From: Lucinisca nassula
Taxonomy: Eukaryota; Mollusca; Bivalvia; Lucinida; Lucinidae
NCBI GenBank assembly: GCA_963580285.1
Contig: OY757023.1
Coordinates: 132,650,027 to 132,714,026 of the forward strand
DNA length: 64,000 nucleotides
Reading direction: 5' to 3'
Below are positions 35,701 through 49,300 of the stretch, one piece after another (position 1 is the stretch's first letter; each line of letters begins with the position of its first letter). Both the position numbers and the translations under genes were made by a program. The notes beneath the pieces are model-generated. The model was not told the origin of the DNA and searched no databases. It saw only the letters and a program-made list of their open reading frames with translations.

Positions 35701-38700
35701 AAAACGTGCCCATGCGTGTCCAACCAACTCATGAATATTGGAAAATTGTTTCTCTCAAATAGTTTTGGAGATATAAGGGTCCAAAGTTGAAGGAAATTGA
35801 CCTTTCAAGGGCCATAACTCGAGACTCAATGAAGGAAGACAACTCCCATTTTACCCCATGGCACTTGGGTTAAGGGCGCATCATTTGGCACCAATTATAG
35901 GCCGATATCATGAAGTCACCTTTGCACCATTTAGGCACTATCATCCTATTGGTGTCCCGCCAAAACTTGAGGCCCTTATAACTCGCTTTTGTGTATTGCG
36001 ATTGAGCTGAAATTTTGCATGCTGCTAGTAGACCTCAGTGCCTAGTGGCTTGCAAAATTTCGTGCCGCTACAAAGCGTATATTGTGAGTTATAAGCCTTC
36101 AAACTTCGAGGAAATTAAAGTTTGTGCCTATTTTGCGGGAATACGAAATAAGATACAGAGGTGCAGTATGTATCCTTCAACAGGCATTTATGTGCCCTAC
36201 CATCGTGCAAAATCCCGGTAACACTGGGGCACGAGAAAGTGCCGAAATAAAGGACTCTTTTTTACATTGAGGGCTATGGGAAAAATGAAGAAAACGCCGC
36301 TACTCAGCCTAGAGGGCGAATATAATAGCAAGCTTTACACCGTTAGTCCGTCCCAATAAAGTACGCCCTCGGGCCAAATTACAGATCGCTGCGTACAATA
36401 GAGGCCAAGAAAATTGACTTAGAAATTTTGGTGGTCGGCGTGTTGTGGGTACGAGAATCTCATTTTGGTCACTTTCACGTAGAAGCATGAAAATGGTGCC
36501 AAAACGTGCCCATGCGTGTCCAACCAACTCATGAATATTGGAAAATTGTTTCTCTCAAATAGTTTTGGAGATATAAGGGTCCAAAGTTGAAGGAAATTGA
36601 CCTTTCAAGGGCCATAACTCGAAACTCAATGAAGGAAGACAACTCCCATTTTACCCCATGGCACTTGGGTTAAGGGCGCATCATTTGGCACCAATTATAG
36701 GCCGATATCATGAAGTCACCTTTGCACCATTTAGGCACTATCATCCTATTGGTGTCCCGCCAAAACTTGAGGCCCTTATAACTCGCTTTTGTGTATTGCG
36801 ATTGAGCTGAAATTTTGCATGCTGCTAGTAGACCTCAGTGCCTAGTGGCTTGCAAAATTTCGTGCCGCTACGAAGCGTATCTTGTGAGTTATAAGCCTTC
36901 AAACTTCGAGGAAATTAAAGTTTGTGCCTATTTTGCGGGAATACGAAATAAGATACAGAGGTGCAGTATGTATCCTTCAACAGGCATTTATGTGCCCTAC
37001 CATCGTGCAAAATCCCGGTAACACTGGGGCACGAGAAAGTGCCGAAATAAAGGACTCTTTTTTACATTGAGGGCTATGGGAAAAATGAAGAAAACGCCGC
37101 TACTCAGCCTAGAGGGCGAATACAATAGCAAGCTTTACACCGTTAGTCCGTCCCAATAAAGTACGCCCTCGGGCCAAATTACAGATCGCTGCGTACAATA
37201 GATGCCAAGAAAATTGACTTAGAAATTTTGGTGGTCGGCGTGTTGTGGGTACGAGAATCTCATTTTGGTCACTTTCACGTAGAAGCATGAAAATGGTGCC
37301 AAAACGTGCCCATGCGTGTCCAACCAACTCATGAATATTGGAAAATTGTTTCTCTCAAATAGTTTTGGAGATATAAGGGTCCAAAGTTGAAGGAAATTGA
37401 CCTTTCAAGGGCCATAACTCGAGACTCAATGAAGGAAGACAACTCCCATTTTACCCCATGGCACTTGGGTTAAGGGCGCATCATTTGGCACCAATTATAG
37501 GCCGATATCATGAAGTCACCTTTGCACCATTTAGGCACTATCATCCTATTGGTGTCCCGCCAAAACTTGAGGCCCTTATAACTCGCTTTTGTGTATTGCG
37601 ATTGAGCTGAAATTTTGCATGCTGCTAGTAGACCTCAGTGCCTAGTGGCTTGCAAAATTTCGTGCCGCTACAAAGCGTATATTGTGAGTTATAAGCCTTC
37701 AAACTTCGAGGAAATTAAAGTTTGTGCCTATTTTGCGGGAATACGAAATAAGATACAGAGGTGCAGTATGTATCCTTCAACAGGCATTTATGTGCCCTAC
37801 CATCGTGCAAAATCCCGGTAACACTGGGGCACGAGAAAGTGCCGAAATAAAGGACTCTTTTTTACATTGAGGGCTATGGGAAAAATGAAGAAAACGCCGC
37901 TACTCAGCCTAGAGGGCGAATACAATAGCAAGCTTTACACCGTTAGTCCGTCCCAATAAAGTACGCCCTCGGGCCAAATTACAGATCGCTGCGTACAATA
38001 GAGGCCAAGAAAATTGACTTAGAAATTTTGGTGGTCGGCGTGTTGTGGGTACGAGAATCTCATTTTGGTCACTTTCACGTAGAAGCATGAAAATGGTGCC
38101 AAAACGTGCCCATGCGTGTCCAACCAACTCATGAATATTGGAAAATTGTTTCTCTCAAATAGTTTTGGAGATATAAGGGTCCAAAGTTGAAGGAAATTGA
38201 CCTTTCAATGGCCATAACTCGAGACTCAATGATGGAAGACAACTCCCATTTTACCCCATGGCACTTGGGTTAAGGGCGCATCATTTGGCACCAATTATAG
38301 GCCGATATCATGAAGTCACCTTTGCACCATTTAGGCACTATCATCCTATTGGTGTCCCGCCAAAACTTGAGGCCCTTATAACTCGCTTTTGTGTATTGCG
38401 ATTGAGCTGAAATTTTGCATGCTGCTAGTAGACCTCAGTGCCTAGTGGCTTGCAAAATTTCGTGCCGCTAAGAAGCGTATATTGTGAGTTATAAGCCTTC
38501 AAACTTCGAGGAAATTAAAGTTTGTGCCTATTTTGCGGGAATACGAAATAAGATACAGAGGTGCAGTATGTATCCTTCAACAGGCATTTATGTGCCCTAC
38601 CATCGTGCAAAATCCCGGTAACACTGGGGCACGAGAAAGTGCCGAAATAAAGGACTCTTTTTTACATTGAGGGCTATGGGAAAAATGAAGAAAACGCCGC

Positions 38701-40787
38701 TACTCAGCCTAGAGGGCGAATACAATAGCAAGCTTTACACCGTTAGTCCGTCCCAATAAAGTACGCCCTCGGGCCAAATTACAGATCGCTGCGTACAATA
38801 GAGGCCAAGAAAATTGACTTAGAAATTTTGGTGGTCGGCGTGTTGTGGGTACGAGAATCTCATTTTGGTCACTTTCACGTAGAAGCATGAAAATGGTGCC
38901 AAAACGTGCCCATGCGTGTCCAACCAACTCATGAATATTGGAAAATTGTTTCTCTCAAATAGTTTTGGAGATATAAGGGTCCAAAGTTGAAGGAAATTGA
39001 CATTTCAAGGGCCATAACTCGAAACTCAATGAAGGAAGACAACTCCCATTTTACCCCATGGCACTTGGGTTAAGGGCGCATCATTTGGCACCAATTATAG
39101 GCCGATATCATGAAGTCACCTTCGCACCATTTAGGCACTATCATCCTATTGGTGTCCCGCCAAAACTTGAGGCCCTTATAACTCGCTTTTGTGTATTGCG
39201 ATTGAGCTGAAATTTTGCATGCTGCTAGTAGACCTCAGTGCCTAGTGGCTCGCAAAATTTCGTGCCGCTAAGAAGCGTATATTGTGAGTTATAAGCCTTC
39301 AAACTTCGAGGAAATTAAAGTTTGTGCCTATTTTGCGGGAATACGAAATAAGATACAGAGGTGCAGTATGTATCCTTCAACAGGCATTTATGTGCCCTAC
39401 CATCGTGCAAAATCCCGGTAACACTGGGGCACGAGAAAGTGCCGAAATAAAGGACTCTTTTTTACATTGAGGGCTATGGGAAAAATGAAGAAAACGCCGC
39501 TACTCAGCCTAGAGGGCGAATACAATAGCAAGCTTTACACCGTTAGTCCGTCCCAATAAAGTACGCCCTCGGGCCAAATTACAGATCGCTGCGTACAATA
39601 GAGGCCAAGAAAATTGACTTAGAAATTTTGGTGGTCGGCGTGTTGTGGGTACGAGAATCTCATTTTGGTCACTTTCACGTAGAAGCATGAAAATGGTGCC
39701 AAAACGTGCCCATGCGTGTCCAACCAACTCATGAATATTGGAAAATTGTTTCTCTCAAATAGTTTTGGAGATATAAGGGTCCAAAGTTGAAGGAAATTGA
39801 CCTTTCAAGGGCCATAACTCGAAACTCAATGAAGGAAGACAACTCCCATTTTACCCCATGGCACTTGGGTTAAGGGCGCATCATTTGGCACCAATTATAG
39901 GCCGATATCATGAAGTCACCTTTGCACCATTTAGGCACTATCATCCTATTGGTGTCCCGCCAAAACTTGAGGCCCTTATAACTCGCTTTTGTGTATTGCG
40001 ATTGAGCTGAAATTTTGCATGCTGCTAGTAGACCTCAGTGCCTAGTGGCTTGCAAAATTTCGTGCCGCTACGAAGCGTATCTTGTGAGTTATAAGCCTTC
40101 AAACTTCGAGGAAATTAAAGTTTGTGCCTATTTTGCGGGAATACGAAATAAGATACAGAGGTGCAGTATGTATCCTTCAACAGGCATTTATGTGCCCTAC
40201 CATCGTGCAAAATCCCGGTAACACTGGGGCACGAGAAAGTGCCGAAATAAAGGACTCTTTTTTACATTGAGGGCTATGGGAAAAATGAAGAAAACGCCGC
40301 TACTCAGCCTAGAGGGCGAATACAATAGCAAGCTTTACACCGTTAGTCCGTCCCAATAAAGTACGCCCTCGGGCCAAATTACAGATCGCTGCGTACAATA
40401 GAGGCCAAGAAAATTGACTTAGAAATTTTGGTGGTCGGCGTGTTGTGGGTACGAGAATCTCATTTTGGTCACTTTCACGTAGAAGCATGAAAATGGTGCC
40501 AAAACGTGCCCATGCGTGTCCAACCAACTCATGAATATTGGAAAATTGTTTCTCTCAAATAGTTTTGGAGATATAAGGGTCCAAAGTTGAAGGAAATTGA
40601 CCTTTCAAGGGCCATAACTCGAGACTCAATGAAGGAAGACAACTCCCATTTTACCCCATGGCACTTGGGTTAAGGGCGCATCATTTGGCACCAATTATAG
40701 GCCGATATCATGAAGTCACCTTTGCACCATTTAGGCACTATCATCCTATTGGTGTCCCGCCAAAACTTGAGGCCCTTATAACTCGCT
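32788..40787. repeat. Units 42-51, alternating unit types f, a and b
   Basis: Types: f = A636G; a = G85A, C94A, C336T, G622T, A636G; b = C84A, C94A, C615A; b' = T64C, C84A, C94A. Order: 42 f; 43 a; 44 b'; 45 f; 46 left part of a only (85, 94, 336); 47 f plus G416T; 48 a without C336T and with A646T; 49 b plus T736C; 50 b'; 51 f. The f-a-b order is the front part of the longer repeat downstream but with variable length. A636G turns CTCGAA at 631-636 into CTCGAG, an XhoI site absent from units 1-41. Confidence 0.82.
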
Positions 40788-43700
40788 TTTGTGTATTGCG
40801 ATTGAGCTGAAATTTTGCATGCTGCTAGTAGACCTCAGTGCCTAGTGGCTTGCAAAATTTCGTGCCGCTACAAAGCGTATATTGTGAGTTATAAGCCTTC
40901 AAACTTCGAGGAAATTAAAGTTTGTGCCTATTTTGCGGGAATACGAAATAAGATACAGAGGTGCAGTATGTATCCTTCAACAGGCATTTATGTGCCCTAC
41001 CATCGTGCAAAATCCCGGTAACACTGGGGCACGAGAAAGTGCCGAAATAAAGGACTCTTTTTTACATTGAGGGCTATGGGAAAAATGAAGAAAACGCCGC
41101 TACTCAGCCTAGAGGGCGAATATAATAGCAAGCTTTACACCGTTAGTCCGTCCCAATAAAGTACGCCCTCGGGCCAAATTACAGATCGCTGCGTACAATA
41201 GAGGCCAAGAAAATTGACTTAGAAATTTTGGTGGTCGGCGTGTTGTGGGTACGAGAATCTCATTTTGGTCACTTTCACGTAGAAGCATGAAAATGGTGCC
41301 AAAACGTGCCCATGCGTGTCCAACCAACTCATGAATATTGGAAAATTGTTTCTCTCAAATAGTTTTGGAGATATAAGGGTCCAAAGTTGAAGGAAATTGA
41401 CCTTTCAATGGCCATAACTCGAGACTCAATGAAGGAAGACAACTCCCATTTTACCCCATGGCACTTGGGTTAAGGGCGCATCATTTGGCACCAATTATAG
41501 GCCGATATCATGAAGTCACCTTTGCACCATTTAGGCACTATCATCCTATTGGTGTCCCGCCAAAACTTGAGGCCCTTATAACTCGCTTTTGTGTATTGCG
41601 ATTGAGCTGAAATTTTGCATGCTGCTAGTAGACCTCAGTGCCTAGTGGCTTGCAAAATTTCGTGCCGCTAAGAAGCGTATATTGTGAGTTATAAGCCTTC
41701 AAACTTCGAGGAAATTAAAGTTTGTGCCTATTTTGCGGGAATACGAAATAAGATACAGAGGTGCAGTATGTATCCTTCAACAGGCATTTATGTGCCCTAC
41801 CATCGTGCAAAATCCCGGTAACACTGGGGCACGAGAAAGTGCCGAAATAAAGGACTCTTTTTTACATTGAGGGCTATGGGAAAAATGAAGAAAACGCCGC
41901 TACTCAGCCTAGAGGGCGAATACAATAGCAAGCTTTACACCGTTAGTCCGTCCCAATAAAGTACGCCCTCGGGCCAAATTACAGATCGCTGCGTACAATA
42001 GAGGCCAAGAAAATTGACTTAGAAATTTTGGTGGTCGGCGTGTTGTGGGTACGAGAATCTCATTTTGGTCACTTTCACGTAGAAGCATGAAAATGGTGCC
42101 AAAACGTGCCCATGCGTGTCCAACCAACTCATGAATATTGGAAAATTGTTTCTCTCAAATAGTTTTGGAGATATAAGGGTCCAAAGTTGAAGGAAATTGA
42201 CATTTCAAGGGCCATAACTCGAAACTCAATGAAGGAAGACAACTCCCATTTTACCCCATGGCACTTGGGTTAAGGGCGCATCATTTGGCACCAATTATAG
42301 GCCGATATCATGAAGTCACCTTTGCACCATTTAGGCACTATCATCCTATTGGTGTCCCGCCAAAACTTGAGGCCCTTATAACTCGCTTTTGTGTATTGCG
42401 ATTGAGCTGAAATTTTGCATGCTGCTAGTAGACCTCAGTGCCTAGTGGCTTGCAAAATTTCGTGCCGCTACGAAGCGTATCTTGTGAGTTATAAGCCTTC
42501 AAACTTCGAGGAAATTAAAGTTTGTGCCTATTTTGCGGGAATACGAAATAAGATACAGAGGTGCAGTATGTATCCTTCAACAGGCATTTATGTGCCCTAC
42601 CATCGTGCAAAATCCCGGAAACACTGGGGCACGAAAAAGTGCCGAAATAAAGGACTCTTTTTTACATTGAGGGCTATGGGAAAAATGAAGAAAACGCCGC
42701 TACTCAGCCTAGAGGGCGAATACAATAGCAAGCTTTACACCGTTAGTCCGTCCCAATAAAGTACGCCCTCGGGCCAAATTACAGATCGCTGCGTACAATA
42801 GAGGCCAAGAAAATTGACTTAGAAATTTTGGTGGTCGGCGTGTTGTGGATACGAGAATCTCATTTTGGTCACTTTCACGTAGAAGCATGAAAATGGTGCC
42901 AAAACGTGCCCATGCGTGTCCAACCAACTCATGAATATTGGAAAATTGTTTCTCTCAAATAGTTTTGGAGATATAAGGGTCCAAAGTTGAAGGAAATTGA
43001 CCTTTCAAGGGCCATAACTCGAAACTCAATGAAGGAAGACAACTCCAATTTTACCCCATGGCACTTGGGTTAAGGGCGCATCATTTGGCACCAATTATAG
43101 GCCGATATCATGAAGTCACCTTTGCACCATTTAGGCACTATCATCCTATTGGTGTCCCGCCAAAACTTGAGGCCCTTATAACTCGCTTTTGTGTATTGCG
43201 ATTGAGCTGAAATTTTGCATGCTGCTAGTAGACCTCAGTGCCTAGTGGCTTGCAAAATTTCGTGCCGCTACGAAGCGTATCTTGTGAGTTATAAGCCTTC
43301 AAACTTCGAGGAAATTAAAGTTTGTGCCTATTTTGCGGGAATACGAAATAAGATACAGAGGTGCAGTATGTATCCTTCAACAGGCATTTATGTGCCCTAC
43401 CATCGTGCAAAATCCCGGTAACACTGGGGCACGAGAAAGTGCCGAAATAAAGGACTCTTTTTTACATTGAGGGCTATGGGAAAAATGAAGAAAACGCCGC
43501 TACTCAGCCTAGAGGGCGAATACAATAGCAAGCTTTACACCGTTAGTCCGTCCCAATAAAGTACGCCCTCGGGCCAAATTACAGATCGCTGCGTACAATA
43601 GAGGCCAAGAAAATTGACTTAGAAATTTTGGTGGTCGGCGTGTTGTGGGTACGAGAATCTCATTTTGGTCACTTTCACGTAGAAGCATGAAAATGGTGCC

Positions 43701-44786
43701 AAAACGTGCCCATGCGTGTCCAACCAACTCATGAATATTGGAAAATTGTTTCTCTCAAATAGTTTTGGAGATATAAGGGTCCAAAGTTGAAGGAAATTGA
43801 CCTTTCAATGGCCATAACTCGAGACTCAATGAAGGAAGACAACTCCCATTTTACCCCATGGCACTTGGGTTAAGGGCGCATCATTTGGCACCAATTATAG
43901 GCCGATATCATGAAGTCACCTTTGCACCATTTAGGCACTATCATCCTATTGGTGTCCCGCCAAAACTTGAGGCCCTTATAACTCGCTTTTGTGTATTGCG
44001 ATTGAGCTGAAATTTTGCATGCTGCTAGTAGACCTCAGTGCCTAGTGGCTTGCAAAATTTCGTGCCGCTACGAAGCGTATCTTGTGAGTTATAAGCCTTC
44101 AAACTTCGAGGAAATTAAAGTTTGTGCCTATTTTGCGGGAATACGAAATAAGATACAGAGGTGCAGTATGTATCCTTCAACAGGCATTTATGTGCCCTAC
44201 CATCGTGCAAAATCCCGGTAACACTGGGGCACGAGAAAGTGCCGAAATAAAGGACTCTTTTTTACATTGAGGGCTATGGGAAAAATGAAGAAAACGCCGC
44301 TACTCAGCCTAGAGGGCGAATACAATAGCAAGCTTTACACCGTTAGTCCGTCCCAATAAAGTACGCCCTCGGGCCAAATTACAGATCGCTGCGTACAATA
44401 GAGGCCAAGAAAATTGACTTAGAAATTTTGGTGGTCGGCGTGTTGTGGGTACGAGAATCTCATTTTGGTCACTTTCACGTAGAAGCATGAAAATAGGCCA
44501 AAACGTGCCCATGCGTGTCCAACCAACTCATGAATATTGGAAAATTGTTTCTCTCAAATAGTTTTGGAGATATAAGGGTCCAAAGTTGAAGGAAATTGAC
44601 CTTTCAAGGGCCATAACTCGAAACTCAATGAAGGAAGACAACTCCCATTTTACCCCATGGCACTTGGGTTAAGGGCGCATCATTTGGCACCAATTATAGG
44701 CCGATATCATGAAGTCACCTTTGCACCATTTAGGCACTATCATCCTATTGGTGTCCCGCCAAAACTTGAGGCCCTTATAACTCGCT
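40788..44786. repeat. Higher-order repeat a-b-c-d-e, copy 1 (units 52-56)
   Basis: Unit 52 is type a (G85A, C94A, C336T, G622T, A636G). Unit 53 is b (C84A, C94A, C615A). Unit 54 is c (T232A, G462A, C660A, plus private-looking G248A). Unit 55 is d (G622T, A636G). Unit 56 is e: GGTG at unit 508-511 is replaced by AGG, net loss of one base, at 44494-44498. The block is 3999 bp long. In unit 54, T232A removes the stop of the plus-strand frame so that an open stretch of 114 codons appears (42415-42759); this is a by-product. Confidence 0.9.
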
Positions 44787-46386
44787 TTTGTGTATTGCGA
44801 TTGAGCTGAAATTTTGCATGCTGCTAGTAGACCTCAGTGCCTAGTGGCTTGCAAAATTTCGTGCCGCTACGAAGCGTATCTTGTGAGTTATAAGCCTTCA
44901 AACTTCGAGGAAATTAAAGTTTGTGCCTATTTTGCGGGAATACGAAATAAGATACAGAGGTGCAGTATGTATCCTTCAACAGGCATTTATGTGCCCTACC
45001 ATCGTGCAAAATCCCGGTAACACTGGGGCACGAGAAAGTGCCGAAATAAAGGACTCTTTTTTACATTGAGGGCTATGGGAAAAATGAAGAAAACGCCGCT
45101 ACTCAGCCTAGAGGGCGAATACAATAGCAAGCTTTACACCGTTAGTCCGTCCCAATAAAGTACGCCCTCGGGCCAAATTACAGATCGCTGCGTACAATAG
45201 AGGCCAAGAAAATTGACTTAGAAATTTTGGTGGTCGGCGTGTTGTGGGTACGAGAATCTCATTTTGGTCACTTTCACGTAGAAGCATGAAAATGGTGCCA
45301 AAACGTGCCCATGCGTGTCCAACCAACTCATGAATATTGGAAAATTGTTTCTCTCAAATAGTTTTGGAGATATAAGGGTCCAAAGTTGAAGGAAATTGAC
45401 CTTTCAAGGGCCATAACTCGAAACTCAATGAAGGAAGACAACTCCCATTTTACCCCATGGCACTTGGGTTAAGGGCGCATCATTTGGCACCAATTATAGG
45501 CCGATATCATGAAGTCACCTTTGCACCATTTAGGCACTATCATCCTATTGGTGTCCCGCCAAAACTTGAGGCCCTTATAACTCGCTTTTGTGTATTGCGA
45601 TTGAGCTGAAATTTTGCATGCTGCTAGTAGACCTCAGTGCCTAGTGGCTTGCAAAATTTCGTGCCGCTACGAAGCGTATCTTGTGAGTTATAAGCCTTCA
45701 AACTTCGAGGAAATTAAAGTTTGTGCCTATTTTGCGGGAATACGAAATAAGATACAGAGGTGCAGTATGTATCCTTCAACAGGCATTTATGTGCCCTACC
45801 ATCGTGCAAAATCCCGGTAACACTGGGGCACGAGAAAGTGCCGAAATAAAGGACTCTTTTTTACATTGAGGGCTATGGGAAAAATGAAGAAAACGCCGCT
45901 ACTCAGCCTAGAGGGCGAATACAATAGCAAGCTTTACACCGTTAGTCCGTCCCAATAAAGTACGCCCTCGGGCCAAATTACAGATCGCTGCGTACAATAG
46001 AGGCCAAGAAAATTGACTTAGAAATTTTGGTGGTCGGCGTGTTGTGGGTACGAGAATCTCATTTTGGTCACTTTCACGTAGAAGCATGAAAATGGTGCCA
46101 AAACGTGCCCATGCGTGTCCAACCAACTCATGAATATTGGAAAATTGTTTCTCTCAAATAGTTTTGGAGATATAAGGGTCCAAAGTTGAAGGAAATTGAC
46201 CTTTCAAGGGCCATAACTCGAGACTCAATGAAGGAAGACAACTCCCATTTTACCCCATGGCACTTGGGTTAAGGGCGCATCATTTGGCACCAATTATAGG
46301 CCGATATCATGAAGTCACCTTTGCACCATTTAGGCACTATCATCCTATTGGTGTCCCGCCAAAACTTGAGGCCCTTATAACTCGCT
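44787..46386. repeat. Units 57-58, linker between higher-order copies 1 and 2
   Basis: Unit 57 is consensus and unit 58 is type f (A636G). They make the interval between copies 1 and 2 seven units (5599 bp), whereas copies 2 and 3 are five units (3999 bp) apart. The linker is missing between copies 2 and 3. Confidence 0.88.
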
Positions 46387-49300
46387 TTTGTGTATTGCGA
46401 TTGAGCTGAAATTTTGCATGCTGCTAGTAGACCTCAGTGCCTAGTGGCTTGCAAAATTTCGTGCCGCTACAAAGCGTATATTGTGAGTTATAAGCCTTCA
46501 AACTTCGAGGAAATTAAAGTTTGTGCCTATTTTGCGGGAATACGAAATAAGATACAGAGGTGCAGTATGTATCCTTCAACAGGCATTTATGTGCCCTACC
46601 ATCGTGCAAAATCCCGGTAACACTGGGGCACGAGAAAGTGCCGAAATAAAGGACTCTTTTTTACATTGAGGGCTATGGGAAAAATGAAGAAAACGCCGCT
46701 ACTCAGCCTAGAGGGCGAATATAATAGCAAGCTTTACACCGTTAGTCCGTCCCAATAAAGTACGCCCTCGGGCCAAATTACAGATCGCTGCGTACAATAG
46801 AGGCCAAGAAAATTGACTTAGAAATTTTGGTGGTCGGCGTGTTGTGGGTACGAGAATCTCATTTTGGTCACTTTCACGTAGAAGCATGAAAATGGTGCCA
46901 AAACGTGCCCATGCGTGTCCAACCAACTCATGAATATTGGAAAATTGTTTCTCTCAAATAGTTTTGGAGATATAAGGGTCCAAAGTTGAAGGAAATTGAC
47001 CTTTCAATGGCCATAACTCGAGACTCAATGAAGGAAGACAACTCCCATTTTACCCCATGGCACTTGGGTTAAGGGCGCATCATTTGGCACCAATTATAGG
47101 CCGATATCATGAAGTCACCTTTGCACCATTTAGGCACTATCATCCTATTGGTGTCCCGCCAAAACTTGAGGCCCTTATAACTCGCTTTTGTGTATTGCGA
47201 TTGAGCTGAAATTTTGCATGCTGCTAGTAGACCTCAGTGCCTAGTGGCTTGCAAAATTTCGTGCCGCTAAGAAGCGTATATTGTGAGTTATAAGCCTTCA
47301 AACTTCGAGGAAATTAAAGTTTGTGCCTATTTTGCGGGAATACGAAATAAGATACAGAGGTGCAGTATGTATCCTTCAACAGGCATTTATGTGCCCTACC
47401 ATCGTGCAAAATCCCGGTAACACTGGGGCACGAGAAAGTGCCGAAATAAAGGACTCTTTTTTACATTGAGGGCTATGGGAAAAATGAAGAAAACGCCGCT
47501 ACTCAGCCTAGAGGGCGAATACAATAGCAAGCTTTACACCGTTAGTCCGTCCCAATAAAGTACGCCCTCGGGCCAAATTACAGATCGCTGCGTACAATAG
47601 AGGCCAAGAAAATTGACTTAGAAATTTTGGTGGTCGGCGTGTTGTGGGTACGAGAATCTCATTTTGGTCACTTTCACGTAGAAGCATGAAAATGGTGCCA
47701 AAACGTGCCCATGCGTGTCCAACCAACTCATGAATATTGGAAAATTGTTTCTCTCAAATAGTTTTGGAGATATAAGGGTCCAAAGTTGAAGGAAATTGAC
47801 ATTTCAAGGGCCATAACTCGAAACTCAATGAAGGAAGACAACTCCCATTTTACCCCATGGCACTTGGGTTAAGGGCGCATCATTTGGCACCAATTATAGG
47901 CCGATATCATGAAGTCACCTTTGCACCATTTAGGCACTATCATCCTATTGGTGTCCCGCCAAAACTTGAGGCCCTTATAACTCGCTTTTGTGTATTGCGA
48001 TTGAGCTGAAATTTTGCATGCTGCTAGTAGACCTCAGTGCCTAGTGGCTTGCAAAATTTCGTGCCGCTACGAAGCGTATCTTGTGAGTTATAAGCCTTCA
48101 AACTTCGAGGAAATTAAAGTTTGTGCCTATTTTGCGGGAATACGAAATAAGATACAGAGGTGCAGTATGTATCCTTCAACAGGCATTTATGTGCCCTACC
48201 ATCGTGCAAAATCCCGGAAACACTGGGGCACGAGAAAGTGCCGAAATAAAGGACTCTTTTTTACATTGAGGGCTATGGGAAAAATGAAGAAAACGCCGCT
48301 ACTCAGCCTAGAGGGCGAATACAATAGCAAGCTTTACACCGTTAGTCCGTCCCAATAAAGTACGCCCTCGGGCCAAATTACAGATCGCTGCGTACAATAG
48401 AGGCCAAGAAAATTGACTTAGAAATTTTGGTGGTCGGCGTGTTGTGGATACGAGAATCTCATTTTGGTCACTTTCACGTAGAAGCATGAAAATGGTGCCA
48501 AAACGTGCCCATGCGTGTCCAACCAACTCATGAATATTGGAAAATTGTTTCTCTCAAATAGTTTTGGAGATATAAGGGTCCAAAGTTGAAGGAAATTGAC
48601 CTTTCAAGGGCCATAACTCGAAACTCAATGAAGGAAGACAACTCCAATTTTACCCCATGGCACTTGGGTTAAGGGCGCATCATTTGGCACCAATTATAGG
48701 CCGATATCATGAAGTCACCTTTGCACCATTTAGGCACTATCATCCTATTGGTGTCCCGCCAAAACTTGAGGCCCTTATAACTCGCTTTTGTGTATTGCGA
48801 TTGAGCTGAAATTTTGCATGCTGCTAGTAGACCTCAGTGCCTAGTGGCTTGCAAAATTTCGTGCCGCTACGAAGCGTATCTTGTGAGTTATAAGCCTTCA
48901 AACTTCGAGGAAATTAAAGTTTGTGCCTATTTTGCGGGAATACGAAATAAGATACAGAGGTGCAGTATGTATCCTTCAACAGGCATTTATGTGCCCTACC
49001 ATCGTGCAAAATCCCGGTAACACTGGGGCACGAGAAAGTGCCGAAATAAAGGACTCTTTTTTACATTGAGGGCTATGGGAAAAATGAAGAAAACGCCGCT
49101 ACTCAGCCTAGAGGGCGAATACAATAGCAAGCTTTACACCGTTAGTCCGTCCCAATAAAGTACGCCCTCGGGCCAAATTACAGATCGCTGCGTACAATAG
49201 AGGCCAAGAAAATTGACTTAGAAATTTTGGTGGTCGGCGTGTTGTGGGTACGAGAATCTCATTTTGGTCACTTTCACGTAGAAGCATGAAAATGGTGCCA

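Noticed and set aside
42415..42759. 114-codon reading frame in unit 54 (also at 48014 and 52013)
   Set aside because: Made by T232A, which removes the stop; the three copies are copies of the same type-c unit in the higher-order repeat, not three genes.
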